Below, piece by piece: positions 47,879 to 62,000 of a DNA stretch of 64,000 bases; the stretch's first letter is position 1; each line of letters opens with the position of its first letter. A program made the translations under genes and the position numbers. This stretch comes from Hydractinia symbiolongicarpus (taxonomy: Eukaryota; Cnidaria; Hydrozoa; Anthoathecata; Hydractiniidae), in the NCBI RefSeq assembly GCF_029227915.1, contig NC_079880.1:9885501-9949500 (forward strand), given 5' to 3'. The notes under the pieces are model-generated. The model did no database searches and was not told the DNA's origin. It worked only from the letters and a program-made list of their open reading frames with translations.

Positions 47879-50800
47879 CTTTTATGCAATTGAATATCAT
47901 TTCTAAATATATAATATATGTAAACAATTAAAAAAAGCAAAGTTTGACAATGAAAGAAGAAAACCTACATTTGTATAATTAATCAAATTAGTTTCAACAT
48001 TTTTAAAAGACAAAAGTTTACAATGATGACATAAAATCTACATTGTGTAACAAGAACAGAGAAACCATTACATTGCACCTTGAAGTCTGAGGCATAAATT
48101 GGGTGAAAATAACTGCTGCCAACTGATGCCTGGGTAAATTAGCGTGGACATAACTGCTGTGAGCTGCTGCCTGCCGATTTGGAATTGAATTGAATTATTT
48201 TTATTAGTGTTTCGAACTTAATACAAAAGACAGTCAGGGTAAACAACTAATTAGGTGTCACATTATAGAACTAATTAGACTATGAAAATTTTTTAATAGT
48301 CCCTAAACACATTTAATAAAAAAATGCAATAATCCTTTATAAGCACTCAAAGATTATGATCCTTTTAAAATTGTATCACTTACATTTAAAATTATTTACA
48401 GTTGGTTTATGAAACAATTTGTGATATTAAAATAATTGTTTTATCTTGTACTGTAGGCCTAAAAACTAAACAAATCAGAAGAAAATGGACCACGTTCCCA
48501 AAACTATTTTAAAAAAAAATCCAGAAACAAATTTTAAAAAGAAATTAGAAACAAATTCTAAAGAAGTTTTTATGGTCAAAATAAATGAGCTAACAATCAA
48601 TAACTCGGGATCTGCAACTTGGTTTGCAATCAAATTGTGTTGGTCAGCTTGTATAAGCCCTGTATGTTTACTTACGAAATTTGATTGCAAACCAATATAG
48701 GCTGTATAATATAAGCCCAACATCATTTTATACCTCGAGTTCCCTTTACCAAAACACATTGGTAAACTCGCTACTTTTATCAGTGATTTATGCTTCCACT
48801 CATTCCACATGTTCTCACAACACATACACTACTTCTAGTCTTAACTTTTAGCATTATGGTTCCTTTTGTTTATAAAATACATAAGAAAATACATTAATTT
48901 AATGACAAGTGGTTAGAAACTGTTATCAAGGATGTATAGATTTCTCTTTTTTAATTATATTTTCTGCTTTCTTTTCACACCTGGGATCACACAAGACCTA
49001 CAGACTTGTGTTATTTCATTACGAAAAATAATTGCTGATGCAAGCTCATATACTTTAAAAATACATCAGCAATGAAGTCAGCAGATTACAAAGGCTATTT
49101 ACCTAATTTAGTAATAAAATCCTTTCGATTTTTTGAAATGATTAGGAAATGAATGCAATTTGAAAACACTCACAAAACCATATGGTAAGAACCTTACTTA
49201 GGTTATCGCTTATATTGGTGATGTAAATCATGTCATTAAATTATTTTGCATGCTGAATTTTATTATTCGTACAAGGCAACTCTCAGGGGATTTGTGTCAG
49301 AAGGTTTTAAATGTTTGTGACAATGCTTTCTATTAACAACACAGACTGTACTAGTTTCCATAAAGCAATTGTGGTGTACAAACTTTAAGGAAAACACAAC
49401 AAAATGACTACAAATTATTTTAATATAAATTTTTGGCAAATCCATTTTGTCATTTAGAAGAAGTGTGGTTTATATATTTCTTTCACAAAACCAAAACAAT
49501 TGTTTGATTCCTACTTAAGCCAAATATTAAAATATTGCAAACATGGTACAGGGACTATAAACTGCAATTATGTTATAAACATTTGTTTGTAGGATTTCCA
49601 GGTTAATAAATTTTAAAAAATCAGGTCAAAAATTCTTTAAATCCTCATTAGTTTTTGTATATATGAATGGGTCAGTGGTGACTACATCCCAAAACTTTTC
49701 ACCTCTCTAATCATGTAACGTGATTTTTTTTAACTTGCTGTAGAACTAAATGAACTTTTCAGCAAAAAGTGCATTTAGTTGTACCATACCCCTTGTACTT
49801 TGTGCAGGGGACCAGGGTTTGGATTCTCTTTGATGGCAATTTAATATGGGCCAGTAAATGTTACCAAAGCCCCAGGCAATAGATGACTTGCTATAAGCTT
49901 TGTTTACATTTTTTCAGCAGGCAAATAGTCTTTTAGCCAATCAGATCTTGTAAAAAGAATTATTAGCCAATTGAATTGCTTTATTTTGCCTGCCAAAAAC
50001 ATAAAAACAAAAAAATTATCAAGACCAAGTCATCTATACCAGCCATGTTAGGGAAATGTGAGGAAAGGGCACACTGTGTGTGTCCTGTTTGGAGGTTTTC
50101 AGAAGTTATTTGGTAGACCTAAGACCCTACTTGGGTTTGCAAAGCTCAAAATATGCATTAAATACTCCAGGGATTCCCCATTTATAAGCCATCATGGCCC
50201 TTCCAGGAAATAAATTTCTAGGTTTTTCCAAGTAAAAGACAGGGTATATCCCATGGATATTTATGAGGCTTGCTTTGCAATATATGCACATTTCTGTATG
50301 GCTTTGGCACATGCTTGTCAGGAAAGAAGATGCAAGACCTTGCCGAAGATAGGTCTTTTTTCCCACTTGCATAAGAAAATTAAGGAAAAGGGGGCAGGTT
50401 AGTAGGGAAGACGTCCTTACCACACTTACCACCCTTATTGGCATGAAAAAGATCAAATATAGTTAGATTAGAATTAAAAGCATGCAATACAGTTTCTAGC
50501 CTCTTGGGACTTTTCTATCTCTGTCTGACCATCCAGAGCACACCACCATTTATTTCTTCCATGATGTTTTAAGAATAGGGTCATTGACTGAAGACGCGCT
50601 AGCCCGGATGCCCGGCTAACCTTTAGCTAATTTAACTTTCGCCCTCGTTTCGCTTAATCCCAAACTCGTAAACTTAACATATATTTCTGCAAAAAAATAT
50701 TATTTGAATATTCTTTTTTAATTTTTATTTACTCATATCACTTTCTTTGCATTTTTCATATTTTTTGTGGACTCTAACTTATAACGAAAAAAAATCGATA

Positions 50801-50988
50801 ATAAATGATAACGTAAAAAGCTACCAAAAACGAAACGGGGTAGACTAGGCTCTAGTATTCGGGGTCATAGATTTAAATACCGACCGGGAACATTCTCTTT
50901 ACAGTAAACTGAAGAAGTAGTGTTCTCTTTGAGCTAAGGCTTACAAATCCAGGACTATCTTGCGTTTGAAGCAACCTACTTCATAACA
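47879..50988. other. Intergenic stretch between MFF and RPLP1
   Basis: No gene supported. It contains one copy of the dispersed 60-bp repeat at 48696-48750. The RPLP1 promoter should lie at its right end; a pyrimidine run CATTCTCTTT near 50891 is a candidate 5'TOP-type start. Confidence 0.5.
48696..48750. repeat. Dispersed about 60-bp repeat, copy 2
   Basis: GCTGTATAATATAAGCCC, then CATCATTTTATACC and GAGTTCCCTTT; related to 10889-10950 and 61735-61800. Confidence 0.55.
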
Positions 50989-53878
50989 ATGACGGACAGC
51001 TCAACTGCTGAACTTGCCTGTGTATACAGTGCCCTTATTTTGCATGACGATGATGTCGACATTACAGTAAGCAGTCCTTATGTTTTTGTTGAAAACACAG
51101 TTGTTTGTTTTGCTTTTTTTTCCCGCAAAACTGGTAGTTAAAGAAAGGAATAGAGAGTGGTCTTCCATTATTCTCATCCTTCAAGGTATGGTACACATAG
51201 ATAACATAAAACTCATGCCACAAGGATAGTTCATACTGGCATAGAGTAAGAAAGTGAATACATGTAGGTAGCTGCACATGGTAGTTCATGCTGCCTAATG
51301 AGTACGGCACTTTTCCCCGATCGGATGAGTCTCCCTCGATCGGGGTAATCACCCGATTGGGCGAGTCGGCAGCGGACGCTAACTTTTTGATACCCCGATC
51401 GAGTGAGTGGCGCTTTGAAACTTGTAATCAGTCAATCGAGTGACTCTCCCCAATCAATGTTACAACATATTTCACAAAAGTTTTGGCCTATCTTTCTACA
51501 TTATAAATGAGTTCGCTTGCTCAGAGTTTATTTTATATATGTGAAGCCATTACACCAATAACATGTTTCTTATGTCTTTAGCTAGCTAGCGCTATAGGGT
51601 ATCAATCATTATTTCTTTCACAAATATATTTTTACATTAGTTTTTTGCTTTGGCTAGCCTAATTAATCTTATTTGTCACCTAAGCTGTTTGTCATCTAGC
51701 TGTTTTGGTGTATCCTGTAAGTATGCAGTACCTGCCATCTGTACACGTAATAAAAGACACAAATATACTTTTATTCCCAAGCTAGCTACCCTGGGACATC
51801 AAAATAATAAAATCTCTCTAGCATGTTAGCCAGAAACAAATAGTATTTTACCATGTTGTTGAGCCAACGTAAATAAACATTAATAGCGCAATTGGTGAAT
51901 TGGCGCGAAATACGCATGTGACTTCGTATAAACAAAATTGGCCCACACTTTTGTCCGGCGGCTTGCCCTTTTACAAAACAATTTTTTTAACAAAAAGTAC
52001 TCACCCGATCCGGGTAAGTCTCAATTAATTTGGAAGTTGCGGACTCCCTCGATCGGGTGATTACCCCCAATCAGGGGAGACTCACCCGATCGGGGAAAGT
52101 GCCGTACTGCTAATTAGTTTCATCGCTTGATATAGATGAGTTGTGGTGTGATGTAATGTTTTGATTTTGCATCAAAAGCAATATGAACATGCACACACAT
52201 GTGCACAGGCAAAAAATATAAACAACAGACCGCAGAGATCGAAAATAATAAGTTTAAAAAAAACTTATGCTAAAATAGGTAATGTCTGCTCTTAAACAGC
52301 AAAAATAATAGTTATGAAAAAGCGTGCGCATATAAGGAACTTTGTAAACATTTGCAACTCATCATGTTCTGATTTTGTGTCAAGAATAATGGGGATGCAC
52401 AACAAGGGTGCAGACTTTCCAAAACGCCTGTGTTGATGAGCTTTGGTGACTTTTTGAATAAATGTTGCGCTTTTCATCCCAAAACTCCCGAACTTGCCTA
52501 ATTTATTTCCAAACATGCCAGATTTCTTGTTGTGATGGACAAAATAATGTTGACATCAATATATATAGCAAGTTAGCACTCTTGTCATGCGCATACATAC
52601 TGGCCTGTACATATGCATATGCATGTCCAATATTCTCGATGTGATGCATTGGGGACATGAGGAAGGTGTAATATTGGCCAAACAATATGCATTATTTTAT
52701 AGTCATAATGCTGTGAGGTTATGCAGCAACATGAGTTTGAAAGGCATATTTTTCAAAGTGATCACAATGAAACTAAATTATTTCTTTGCTAGGGTGAAAA
52801 GATTACCAAGTTACTCAGTGCTGCTAAAGTGGATGTAGAACCATTCTGGCCTGGCTTGTTTGCAAAAGCTCTTCAAGGCAAAAATATTGGTGATTTGATC
52901 TGTAATGTTGGTTCTGCTCCAGCTGCTGGTGGTGCTGCTCCTGCTGCAGGTCTGTATTTTTAGTTGGTTTTTGACCTTTTCTCACCAGCTTACCATAGGA
53001 GTTCCCTGAAATCATGACCCCTAAATAGAGATTAAATTGTAGTATTTAAATTTTATTTGCTGCCTATGATATTTTCCCTCGACTTTGGGCTGATGTGCAT
53101 ACTTGTATGACACAAGTACGCACGTAGGCCCACACTGAGGAAATAGGCAAGTGAAATTTTCCACCGTGGTAGTATGTTTCTTTGTGAGTTAAATTACATA
53201 AATAATATTCTCCACATAAAAACAGAAACTCCTGTACACAGGCAAGATTATTTATTTTTTTACTTGAATTTTGTAGTTGGAAAGACTTATTTTTTTATGT
53301 TCTAGGTGGCGATGCTGCTGATGGTCAACAAGAAAAGAAAGAAGAGAAAAAGAAGGAGGAGTCTGAAGAAGAATCCGACGATGACATGGGTTTCGGTAAG
53401 CCAGATGCCTTAGTCTTGCACAAAAATTTGTTGTTTAGACAAGGATGATATAAGGGTTGAGCAAAAAAATGACTTAGCTGTTTTGTTTTCTGGCAAATGC
53501 TGTAATTAAACTCCCACTATCATATCTGTGGCTATCAGCCTACTAAGCAATCTACAATGCTGACATCAGCATTTCTTGACCTTTATTACTATATATTGTC
53601 GTTTGATATATTTAAATGGCTTGTTTTTAACGTGATTATTGTATAATAATCCAAATTCAGTGATTTTGTACCATCATCAAGCAGATAGTTGCTCTCTTCA
53701 TGGACTTCTATTGTTCATTTTGATGGAAAAGTAACCTGTACCTCTATCGTTTGTTTCATTCCTTCATAATGAAAGAGATTCGAAAGTACAACACTTCTCT
53801 CCACTGCTCCACATAAAGGAACATTCTCCTGCTACCTGTTTAAAGTGTTTTTGTTTTCTTTTAGGTCTGTTCGACTGA
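50989..53878 (+). CDS. RPLP1: 60S acidic ribosomal protein P1
   Basis: Four exons: 50989-51066, 52793-52949, 53306-53395, 53865-53878; 112 aa (human 114). The N-terminal dimerisation domain has [18 protein letters not shown] and [13 protein letters not shown], then GDLICNVG, an Ala/Gly/Pro hinge, a Lys/Glu run and the invariant [11 protein letters not shown] tail. The last exon holds only GLFD and the stop. P1 pairs with P2 on uL10 (P0) to form the ribosomal stalk, which recruits elongation factors; the FGLFD end is the contact and the target of ribosome-inactivating proteins. Intron 1 is 1.7 kb, nearly half of it a MITE. Complete, no defect. Confidence 0.97.
51301..52108. mobile_element. 0.8-kb MITE with about 65-bp inverted ends, in RPLP1 intron 1
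   Basis: Both ends begin AGTACGGCACTTT (the right end reversed), continue CCCCGATCGG-TGAGTCTCCC and a GGGGTAATCACCCGAT block. Internal copies of CGATCGGGTGA add to the palindromy. No coding frame. Confidence 0.85.
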
Positions 53879-53935
53879 AGAAAGAATTGTATGTAATCTG
53901 GAAAAAAGTGGTCAAAAAAATCTGCTGTATTTTGT

Positions 53936-54490
53936 TTGTTATTACGGACTGTCAAATCCTTAACTTCATTCAACCAGCACAAAGTCGGCTTGTTTACGTC
54001 TTACCTCCTAAATAATTCAAGATTTCTATATTTCATCAGTTCAGCGAGGCCATTAGCGCTCAAAACAAAAGATTCTGATATTGAGCAAAGAACAATAGAA
54101 CTACCAACCTTGGACCGCTGGGTCTCCTGGCTGCACTCCGCTGATTATTTATTTCTTTTGCTGGGTCTCCTGGCTGCACTATTGAGGACTCGGCTGATTT
54201 TTAAATTGTATTGCCGATGTAGGCTGAATCGCAAAAATTTCTTTGCAAAATTTTATTTGAGAAAGAATGCGTTTGAAAGGAAGCTTTTGCCTCCTCCCGG
54301 CTGTTCGAAATTTGCGCACAAAACAGCAGGAAATATAGGTCGAGTACAACTGAGCAACAGCTCAAGCATTGGATTTTCTCAAGTAGATAGTCAACAACAA
54401 GGGTGGCCACAACTTACAAAATGTAAGTTTCGAAACTTTCTGACCTTATCCGAGCTATTTAGAAATTGGGTAGGCAATGCCCGTGTATAA
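53936..54490 (+). CDS. Orphan 184-codon ORF, doubtful
   Basis: An unusually long frame for this AT-rich region, just past the RPLP1 stop and possibly within its 3'UTR. It contains a direct repeat of GGGTCTCCTGGCTGCACT (near 54120 and 54161), which codes a hydrophobic stretch. No homology recognised, and the ATG is in a poor context. Kept because of its length only. Confidence 0.15.
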   Translation: MLLRTVKSLTSFNQHKVGLFTSYLLNNSRFLYFISSARPLALKTKDSDIEQRTIELPTLDRWVSWLHSADYLFLLLGLLAALLRTRLIFKLYCRCRLNRKNFFAKFYLRKNAFERKLLPPPGCSKFAHKTAGNIGRVQLSNSSSIGFSQVDSQQQGWPQLTKCKFRNFLTLSELFRNWVGNARV

Positions 54491-54622
54491 ATTCAAAACA
54501 CAGGACCCATATTGATAACAGTGTTTCGAATACTGAAGTGGCTAACCTGCATAAATATTCCGAAAAATAATATTCAACAAAAACGTACAGAAACATGCGC
54601 AACCTTGTTAGTACAAACTTAT

Positions 54623-54945
54623 GGGGATTTTCACGAAGCGAATTGAACGGCGAATTTTATCTGAGCATGCGCAGTTTTGTTTATTTTGATTTTTACATCA
54701 ATTCGCTTCGCGAAGCGAATTGGACGGCGAATTCGCTTTTTAATTTTCACGACAAAATAAATTAGGCGCCAAAGCCATTGTTTACATTAGTTAACCGCGT
54801 TCTGATTGGTCTAAAACTAGCCGCGAAAAAGTAGAAACTGTTTCTACTTTCAGCGAAGCGAATATTTCGATGCAAAATCAAAATAAAAAAAACTGCGCAT
54901 ATTCAGATACAATTCGCCGTTCAATTCGCTTCGTGAAAATCCCCC
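54623..54945. mobile_element. MITE, copy 2 (TIR GATTTTCACGAAGCGAATTG)
   Basis: GGGGATTTTCACGAAGCG at the left and CGCTTCGTGAAAATCCCC at the right, about 320 bp, sharing the GAGCATGCGCAG block and the TTAACCGCGTTCTGATTGG block with the copy in NOP14 intron 28. Confidence 0.88.
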
Positions 54946-56097
54946 TTTAGGAGCGCTGGGTGTTTTACACCACGTGGTTTTTATTGCAACGCCGAAATAA
55001 AAAGAACATAAAAATAAAGATATTATTAGGCATAAAGGGCATAAAGATGATACTTTTTTCTGAAAACTTGTTTATTGAATGTGTTAAATAAAGCACGTTA
55101 ACAACCGTCTTCGCAGGACTTTCTGCCATTTTACATAAAAAAGTTTAGAAACGATGTTGTTGAATAAATACAATTCTGTTTATCTTCCAATAAAATTAAG
55201 GTTGACTTACACGCAAAACGTCAAGACGACATGTTATTTTTAATCAACTCCCTTCATGCACTTTTACTGTAAAGTGTATAGAGAAAAATCAGTTAAAGAA
55301 ACTTTACTATTTTATTTAATTATATTTCAAAGTAGGAACGTCAACGGATTTATCCCCCTCCTCACTAACATCGGGTTGACGTGTAGCGTACACATTTCGA
55401 TTTGAGAGTTATCCTTGCAAATACTCTGAACTTACATATTTTTCTCCTCCTCAAGTTTATTCTGCTGTGACTTCTCCGGCTTTATCGGTCATGTTCCTCT
55501 TTTCAAAAAGAACGCAAAATACACACATATCAGGAAGTCGAATGAGGACAAAAGAACCAGGTAACACATTCGCCACGAAATTTTTCTTTTAAAACAACAT
55601 TAAAATTCCCCCAAAAAAGTGACGGCTGTTTTCATACTGAAAATGCTTAAAATAATACTTCTATCTTTTAGGTGCTAATTTAAAAGACTAGGCACAAAAT
55701 AATAATTTAGGAAAAAAACTTTCATCTCGACATCGTGAAACCAATGTGTTTTAGAATAGCGATAATAAAAAATAAAAACTCGCCCACAGAGCCTTTTATA
55801 TCATCTCCTTCTTTCAAGTCTTAAAAATTAAAAATTTCGCGAGATTTAAAAACCTAGGGATTAGGTGTGCAAATTCCTAGTCTTAGAGAAAAGCGAGAGA
55901 CTGATTGCGCAATGTTGTAAAACTGAGATGACGGATAAAATATCTATTGAACTCATCAGACATAAAACAGAATGCATTTCTTCTCAACATTGGCTAAGCG
56001 TCTTTAGCAAACTGAATCAATCGTTTATCGGAATGTTTTACTTTTACGACGTACAACGCCGTTATTACGTGCTCATCTTGTCGAAAATAAACACACG
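54946..56097. other. Intergenic stretch and ERGIC3 3' region
   Basis: No supported gene. The plus-strand frame at 55865-56149 overlaps the ERGIC3 last exon antisense and is treated as chance. Confidence 0.45.
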
Positions 56098-59000
56098 TCA
56101 AGTGGCTTTACCAAGATCGATTTTCTTCTTCAAGGCTTTAGCAGAATGATATATCATAGAGTCGATTAAGCCAGCAACTAAAAAAAAACAAAAACCAATT
56201 CTTTCACCAACTAAAAATTGTTACGACAAACATCTGCGCAAAGAATCTTTTGCTTTCAAGAAACCGCGAAATATATCTAACTTGCGAAATTTAAATTGAC
56301 GGTTGACAACATAAACGGGACACGTGTCTCATTCGCAAAACTTTTCTCCACATAACCAGAAGTATCATACTATAACCAGGGACAAAAATGGCTGTTTATT
56401 TAGTATTCTTTGAAAACACTGTGCAGTCCGTTTGTCTGCAAATTATAGGGAAACAACTGATGCATATTCCTGGCCTCTACAATAGCATGAATTGTTACAA
56501 ATGTATTAAAAACCATACCTGTGAACACTCCTCCAATGATTGCACAGACACCAGTTAAAAAATGCATAAAAGATCTAAAAATAAAATATCTCCGTTGACG
56601 CTATGTGATAACTGTTTCCTACTATTTGTCAGTGACTTGGGATTAAACAATCATAGCAGGAGAAGTGCAAGAATATATTTAGCTTATTACGACATTGTAC
56701 GAACATTTACCGACTGCGTTTGAAAAACAAATCATCCATTAAAGTTACCTACCTTCGTTTTTCAGTATACTGTACCAACATGGGTGAAAGTTCATATAAC
56801 ACGAAGAAACCTATTTAAACAAATTATAATAAACCAGTAGAATTCACAGTGAACTTGCAGCGTGATGTAAGATTTTTTCATAGGTACAATAATAAAAACT
56901 AATAGGACTTATTTACCTGGCAATCCATGTTCTCCGCTCATCTGACGTACTGGTCGTCTGTGTTTCGTGAAAGAATACTGATTGCTCCAAACAACCTAGT
57001 AGAGTTAAATAAAATAATAGTTAATAAAAAAGTTGAAGTCGACTATACTTAGTCAATCAACCTACAACAACGCAAGTACACTGCGTGTGAAATAGAAGAC
57101 ATGACGATTTACCAGTGATCAGTTGATGAACAATGACGCATCATGAAAAAACCATCATGATGGTTTATCACGGTGCACCTATAATAAATCATGATCATGG
57201 TGCACCTATAATAAATCATGATTATGATGCACATGACGAACCATCATGCACCATGATAACCATCAGGATGCACCATGATAAACCATCATGCACCATGATA
57301 ACCATCACGATGCACCATGATAAACCAACATGATGCACCATGATAAACCATCATGCACCATGATAAACCATCACGATGCACCATGATAAACCATCAGGAT
57401 GCACCATGATAAACCATTATGCACCATGATAAACCATCACGATGCACCATGATATACTATCACGACGCACCATAATAAACCATCATGTTGCACCATGATA
57501 AACCATCATGCACCATGAAAAACCATCAGGAGGCACCACGATAAACGGGTGCATCATGCTTTATCATGATGAAACATGATGCACCATGATGAAAGATGAT
57601 AAATATGACAATGCAAATATAACATTGCAAATATGACAAAATATGGAATGTGAAGTAATGCAACATTATTACCTCGCCTGATAATTTTTTATAAACAGTT
57701 GGAACTATTTTGACAAAATATTGATACATCAATGAACCTAAAAAGAAATTATAAAACTTATATAAATATAAGCTTTTTACATTTGCAATATTTATTGATC
57801 AGAAGTCAGTAGAAAATATTGATAATTGCCTACCTGACTCAGCACTGACGTTTGTGCCATCCAAGGGATTCTGAACGTTCGGTATGGGAACTCCAAATGA
57901 TAGAGTGCGAATATCATGACTCACATTGAACTAAATAACATATAACGCCATCAAATATATTTGCAATCTTTGTAGTACGAAACAACATAAGATAGACAAA
58001 TATTATAAATTACTAAGAAAAAATTGGAAAATGTAAAACAGAAACCCTGAAATAAGCATGTCACAGTTAGAAACCCATAACAAGACAAATATGACTCAAA
58101 TTTCTATGAAAACTTAAAAATTTCTTCCTTTTTGTGTGTGGAAAAATAAAAAGTTGAGTAGATACGACGGTGATTAAGAAAAATATATTAGAATATCTTT
58201 CTTGTTACTGCCAGCTTACTGTGAACTTTCTCTTTAAATAAAACGCCCAAGAAAATTGTTGAATTAAATCCATCTCGACATTTTGACAACGGAGATCGTA
58301 TCTTACATCCAGCAAGTCACACAATGAAGCAAAAAATAGAAATTTACAGCTTCAAACATTGCTGATTTAGACATTGTAAACAAATTAAGTATAACACAAA
58401 CCTGCTTAGCACCAAATGGTTGCAGATCATGAACTATAAAAATAGAATAAAAAAAATAATAGAAAATAAACTAAAATGTATGAAATATAAAATTTATGAA
58501 ATGTTACTGCAGCATGGCTTCACCAAAAAACTAAACCAACAACCTTATACTTAAAAACTCAGATAATGGTATGTTAGGCTCCATAAACTTAAAAAAAAGA
58601 GGTTGTAAAATCTCTTCTAACTCTTCACACTTAATGGCCAATTAATCTTTCAGCGTTCAAATAAGTTTCCTATCAGAATGCCAAAATGTGTGTCCAGGGC
58701 TTTTATTAATTTATTTTTCCACATGGATACTAAATTGAGAGTAGTGCTTCAAAAAAAATTTTTTCCAAACAGTGCACGAATTAAAGAAATGGGAAAAGCT
58801 TCCAGATTATCAATTAACAGGATCAAATGAGAGATTTTCGAAACTTAAACTTACACATAGCTGATTAATAGAGCATGCACACATGTGTAAATACGAATGC
58901 TAGTTAGAATATAGGTGCTTGTTCGAATATGGGTTTCTTATTAAGCTTAGGCATTTACATAGGTGCTATTTCAAAAGGGATGCCTAAAACATGCTGAAAG

Positions 59001-62000
59001 TAATTGTAATCTTTATGGTACTCAGGACTAGGAAAAAAAGATTCTCGGTAAAAACTAAAAACATGCTATACATGTTATAACATCAGAATCTTAACAGGTA
59101 AGAAAAAATAAGCTATGCTTTTATTTTTAACGTAAAACAGGGACATTTGAAAGTAAAAACGAATTATACAGAAAAAAATATAATGTGTAGCCCATGCAGT
59201 GATTGAATAAGTATCCATGACATTTTACCCTTTTATTATTCATTTAAAGAAAATAATTTTTCTAAATTTCTCGAACTTCGAACTCATTTTATCCCACATA
59301 GAACATTTACAGATGAAAAGTAATCCACAGTTTAAAAGTCACTGCTATCACTTTTTACGTTGTGAGAAAAAAGCCACGTTCTGCTTGTCATATGGGGTTA
59401 TTCCAACATTTATTGTATACAATATTAAATTTTATGGTAACTAATTTATGTGCAATCGTTTGTGCAAAAAAATATATTTTAAAGAGTGCAAAAATTGCAT
59501 TTAAGTTTAATCTATACAATACTACCAATTACCAGAGCCAAATTTAATATGCTAAAGGTACATGATGTTATGACAGGTGGTGTTGCAACACAACAGACGA
59601 TGCGTCTACACCATGTTTCACTACATGACTACATGCTTTGACGTAAGGATATTGCGTTATGTTTACTTACGATTCAATGATAATTTCCCATCTTTTCCAA
59701 GTGTAAGGACTTGAACTAGGTGTAAAAAAGACGAATTTTGTTCGTTAGTTGTGACCATTATGCAGAGGTACAGTTTATATTATAATGCATCTGTGTCCAA
59801 GCCAAAATAGTGGTGGCGAGTAGTGATGGGTGGATTAATGTGGATTTTTCCACAGGCTTACAAATAGGTTTATAAATTCACTTGTTTCCACAAAATGTGT
59901 GAAATCAATGACGGCAGGTGATTGATGACAGTAACTGCGGTGTATGACCATAACCAACTGATGCTATGATGACTTGCTGAAAGACTGTAGAAGTGCGTTG
60001 CAATATTGTGAGATACTAAAAAACTAGGTAATATGAAGAACTGACTGATGCTAAGAACTGAGTAGTACCAAGAACTCGGTGACACTAAGAACTGGATGAT
60101 ACTACAAACTGGGTGATACTACAAACTGGGTGATACTAAGAACTGGGCGATACTAAGAAATGGGTGATACTATGAACTGGGTGATACTACAAACTGGGTG
60201 ATACTACAAACTGGGTGATACTAAGAACTGGGCGATACTAAGAAATGGGTGATACTATGAACTGGGTGATGCTACAAACTGGGTGATACTAAGAACTGGG
60301 CGATACTAAGAAATGGGTGATACTATGAACTGGGTGATACTACAAACTGGGTGATACTAAGAACTGGGCGATACTAAGAAATGGGTGATACTAAAAACTG
60401 GGTGATACTACAAACTGGGTGATACTAAGAAATGGGTGATACTATGAAGTGGGTGATACTACAAACTGCGTGATACTATGAACTGGGTGATACTACAAAC
60501 TGGGTGATACTAAGAACTGGGCGATACTAAGAACTGGGCGATACTAAGAAATGGGTGATACTATGAACTGGGTGATACTATGAACTGGATGATACTATGA
60601 ACTGGGCGATACTATGAACTGGGTGATACTAAGAACTGGGCGATACTAAGAAATGGGTGATACTATGAACTGGGTGATACTAAGAAATGGGTGATACTAA
60701 GAAATGGGTGATACTATGAACTGGGTGATACTATGAACTGGGTGATACTATGAACTGGGCGATACTATGAACTGGGTGATACTAGGACGACATGAACAAT
60801 AATAGGGATTAAGATGTTAACAAACTTCATAATGGAACAGCATCAAATGTTCTAAAGCGATGGAACAACACCCCTGACGGTTGCAGCAGCAATTTTTAAC
60901 CAACAATGATTCTCACACCAATGACAGGATAAACAATAATATGAGCTGGAAAAACTAAACTGATTCAGCAACAATGACATGGCTGGATAGCAAAAATAGA
61001 AATGTTGTGTAGTGATATAACATGGTTTGATGGTATGAATGGATATATTGTGTAGTGATATAACATGGTTTGATGGTATGAATGGATATATTGTGTAGCA
61101 ATATGACATGGTTTGATTGTATGAATGGATATATTGTGTAGCAATATGACATGGTTTGATTGTATGAATGGATATATTGTGTAGCATTATGACATGGTTT
61201 GATTGTATGAATGGTTTAATGGTAGAAAATGGTTTTCTTTACAGCATAATGGGGATAATCTCAGTTAGCAAAACATGATGTACAAACATAACAATGCACT
61301 CCTCCAGGTGTTTAATAAAGAGAATCTGAAATATCTCTATTTTGTATTTAAGATGATTTGTTTACATGTTTTTGTGTATAATGATATGCATTTATGGTTT
61401 ATAATGACTATTCTTTCGACTTTTGTCACTAATAGTTAAAGAGAACCAGAGGTATAAAATAATGTTGGACTCACATTACAGAGCTTAAGACGCCTGGGAT
61501 GAGCAAACGAGTGTAATTTTAGCAAATAATAATTATAATATCTATGCACTGATAAAGTTTGAAAAGTTTGAATGCACATCTCCTAACAGGTCTAAAACTA
61601 CTGATGACAGAAAATGTCAAAATTTGCTATTCCTTATATATGACATCATAATTTACACATGATTAAATCTGAAATTCTTAAAAAGTGAATACCTTGAGAA
61701 TGAAAACAGATTTTAAAAAATTTTAAAAAGACATGTTAACCAACTTTTTAAGCTGTATAATATACGTCCAACATCATTTTTTACTCCAGGTTCTCTTTAA
61801 GGGTTTAGACTGGAATTTTAATAAATGGTTTGTTAAATAACACTTGGTGCAATACAAGTTATGTGCACACAACATGTACCTATCAGTTATAAATTATGTT
61901 TAAATGTGCTTAGATTCTAGTTAAGTGCATAATATGTTAGCATTTATCTCGTCATTTTAAAGATATAATCACAACGATATAGCAGCTAAATTATCAGTTG

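Noticed and set aside
48475..48825. 116-codon minus-strand frame
   Set aside because: Low-complexity Phe/Lys-rich translation of AT-rich DNA that includes a dispersed repeat.
55865..56149. 94-codon plus-strand frame
   Set aside because: Overlaps the ERGIC3 terminal exon antisense and shows no family motif.
57133..57333. His-rich 66-codon frame
   Set aside because: Translation of the CACCATGATAAACC minisatellite.
60852..61187. 111-codon minus-strand frame with repeated peptide ISIHTIKP
   Set aside because: Produced by the 43-bp minisatellite, which happens to lack stops in several frames.
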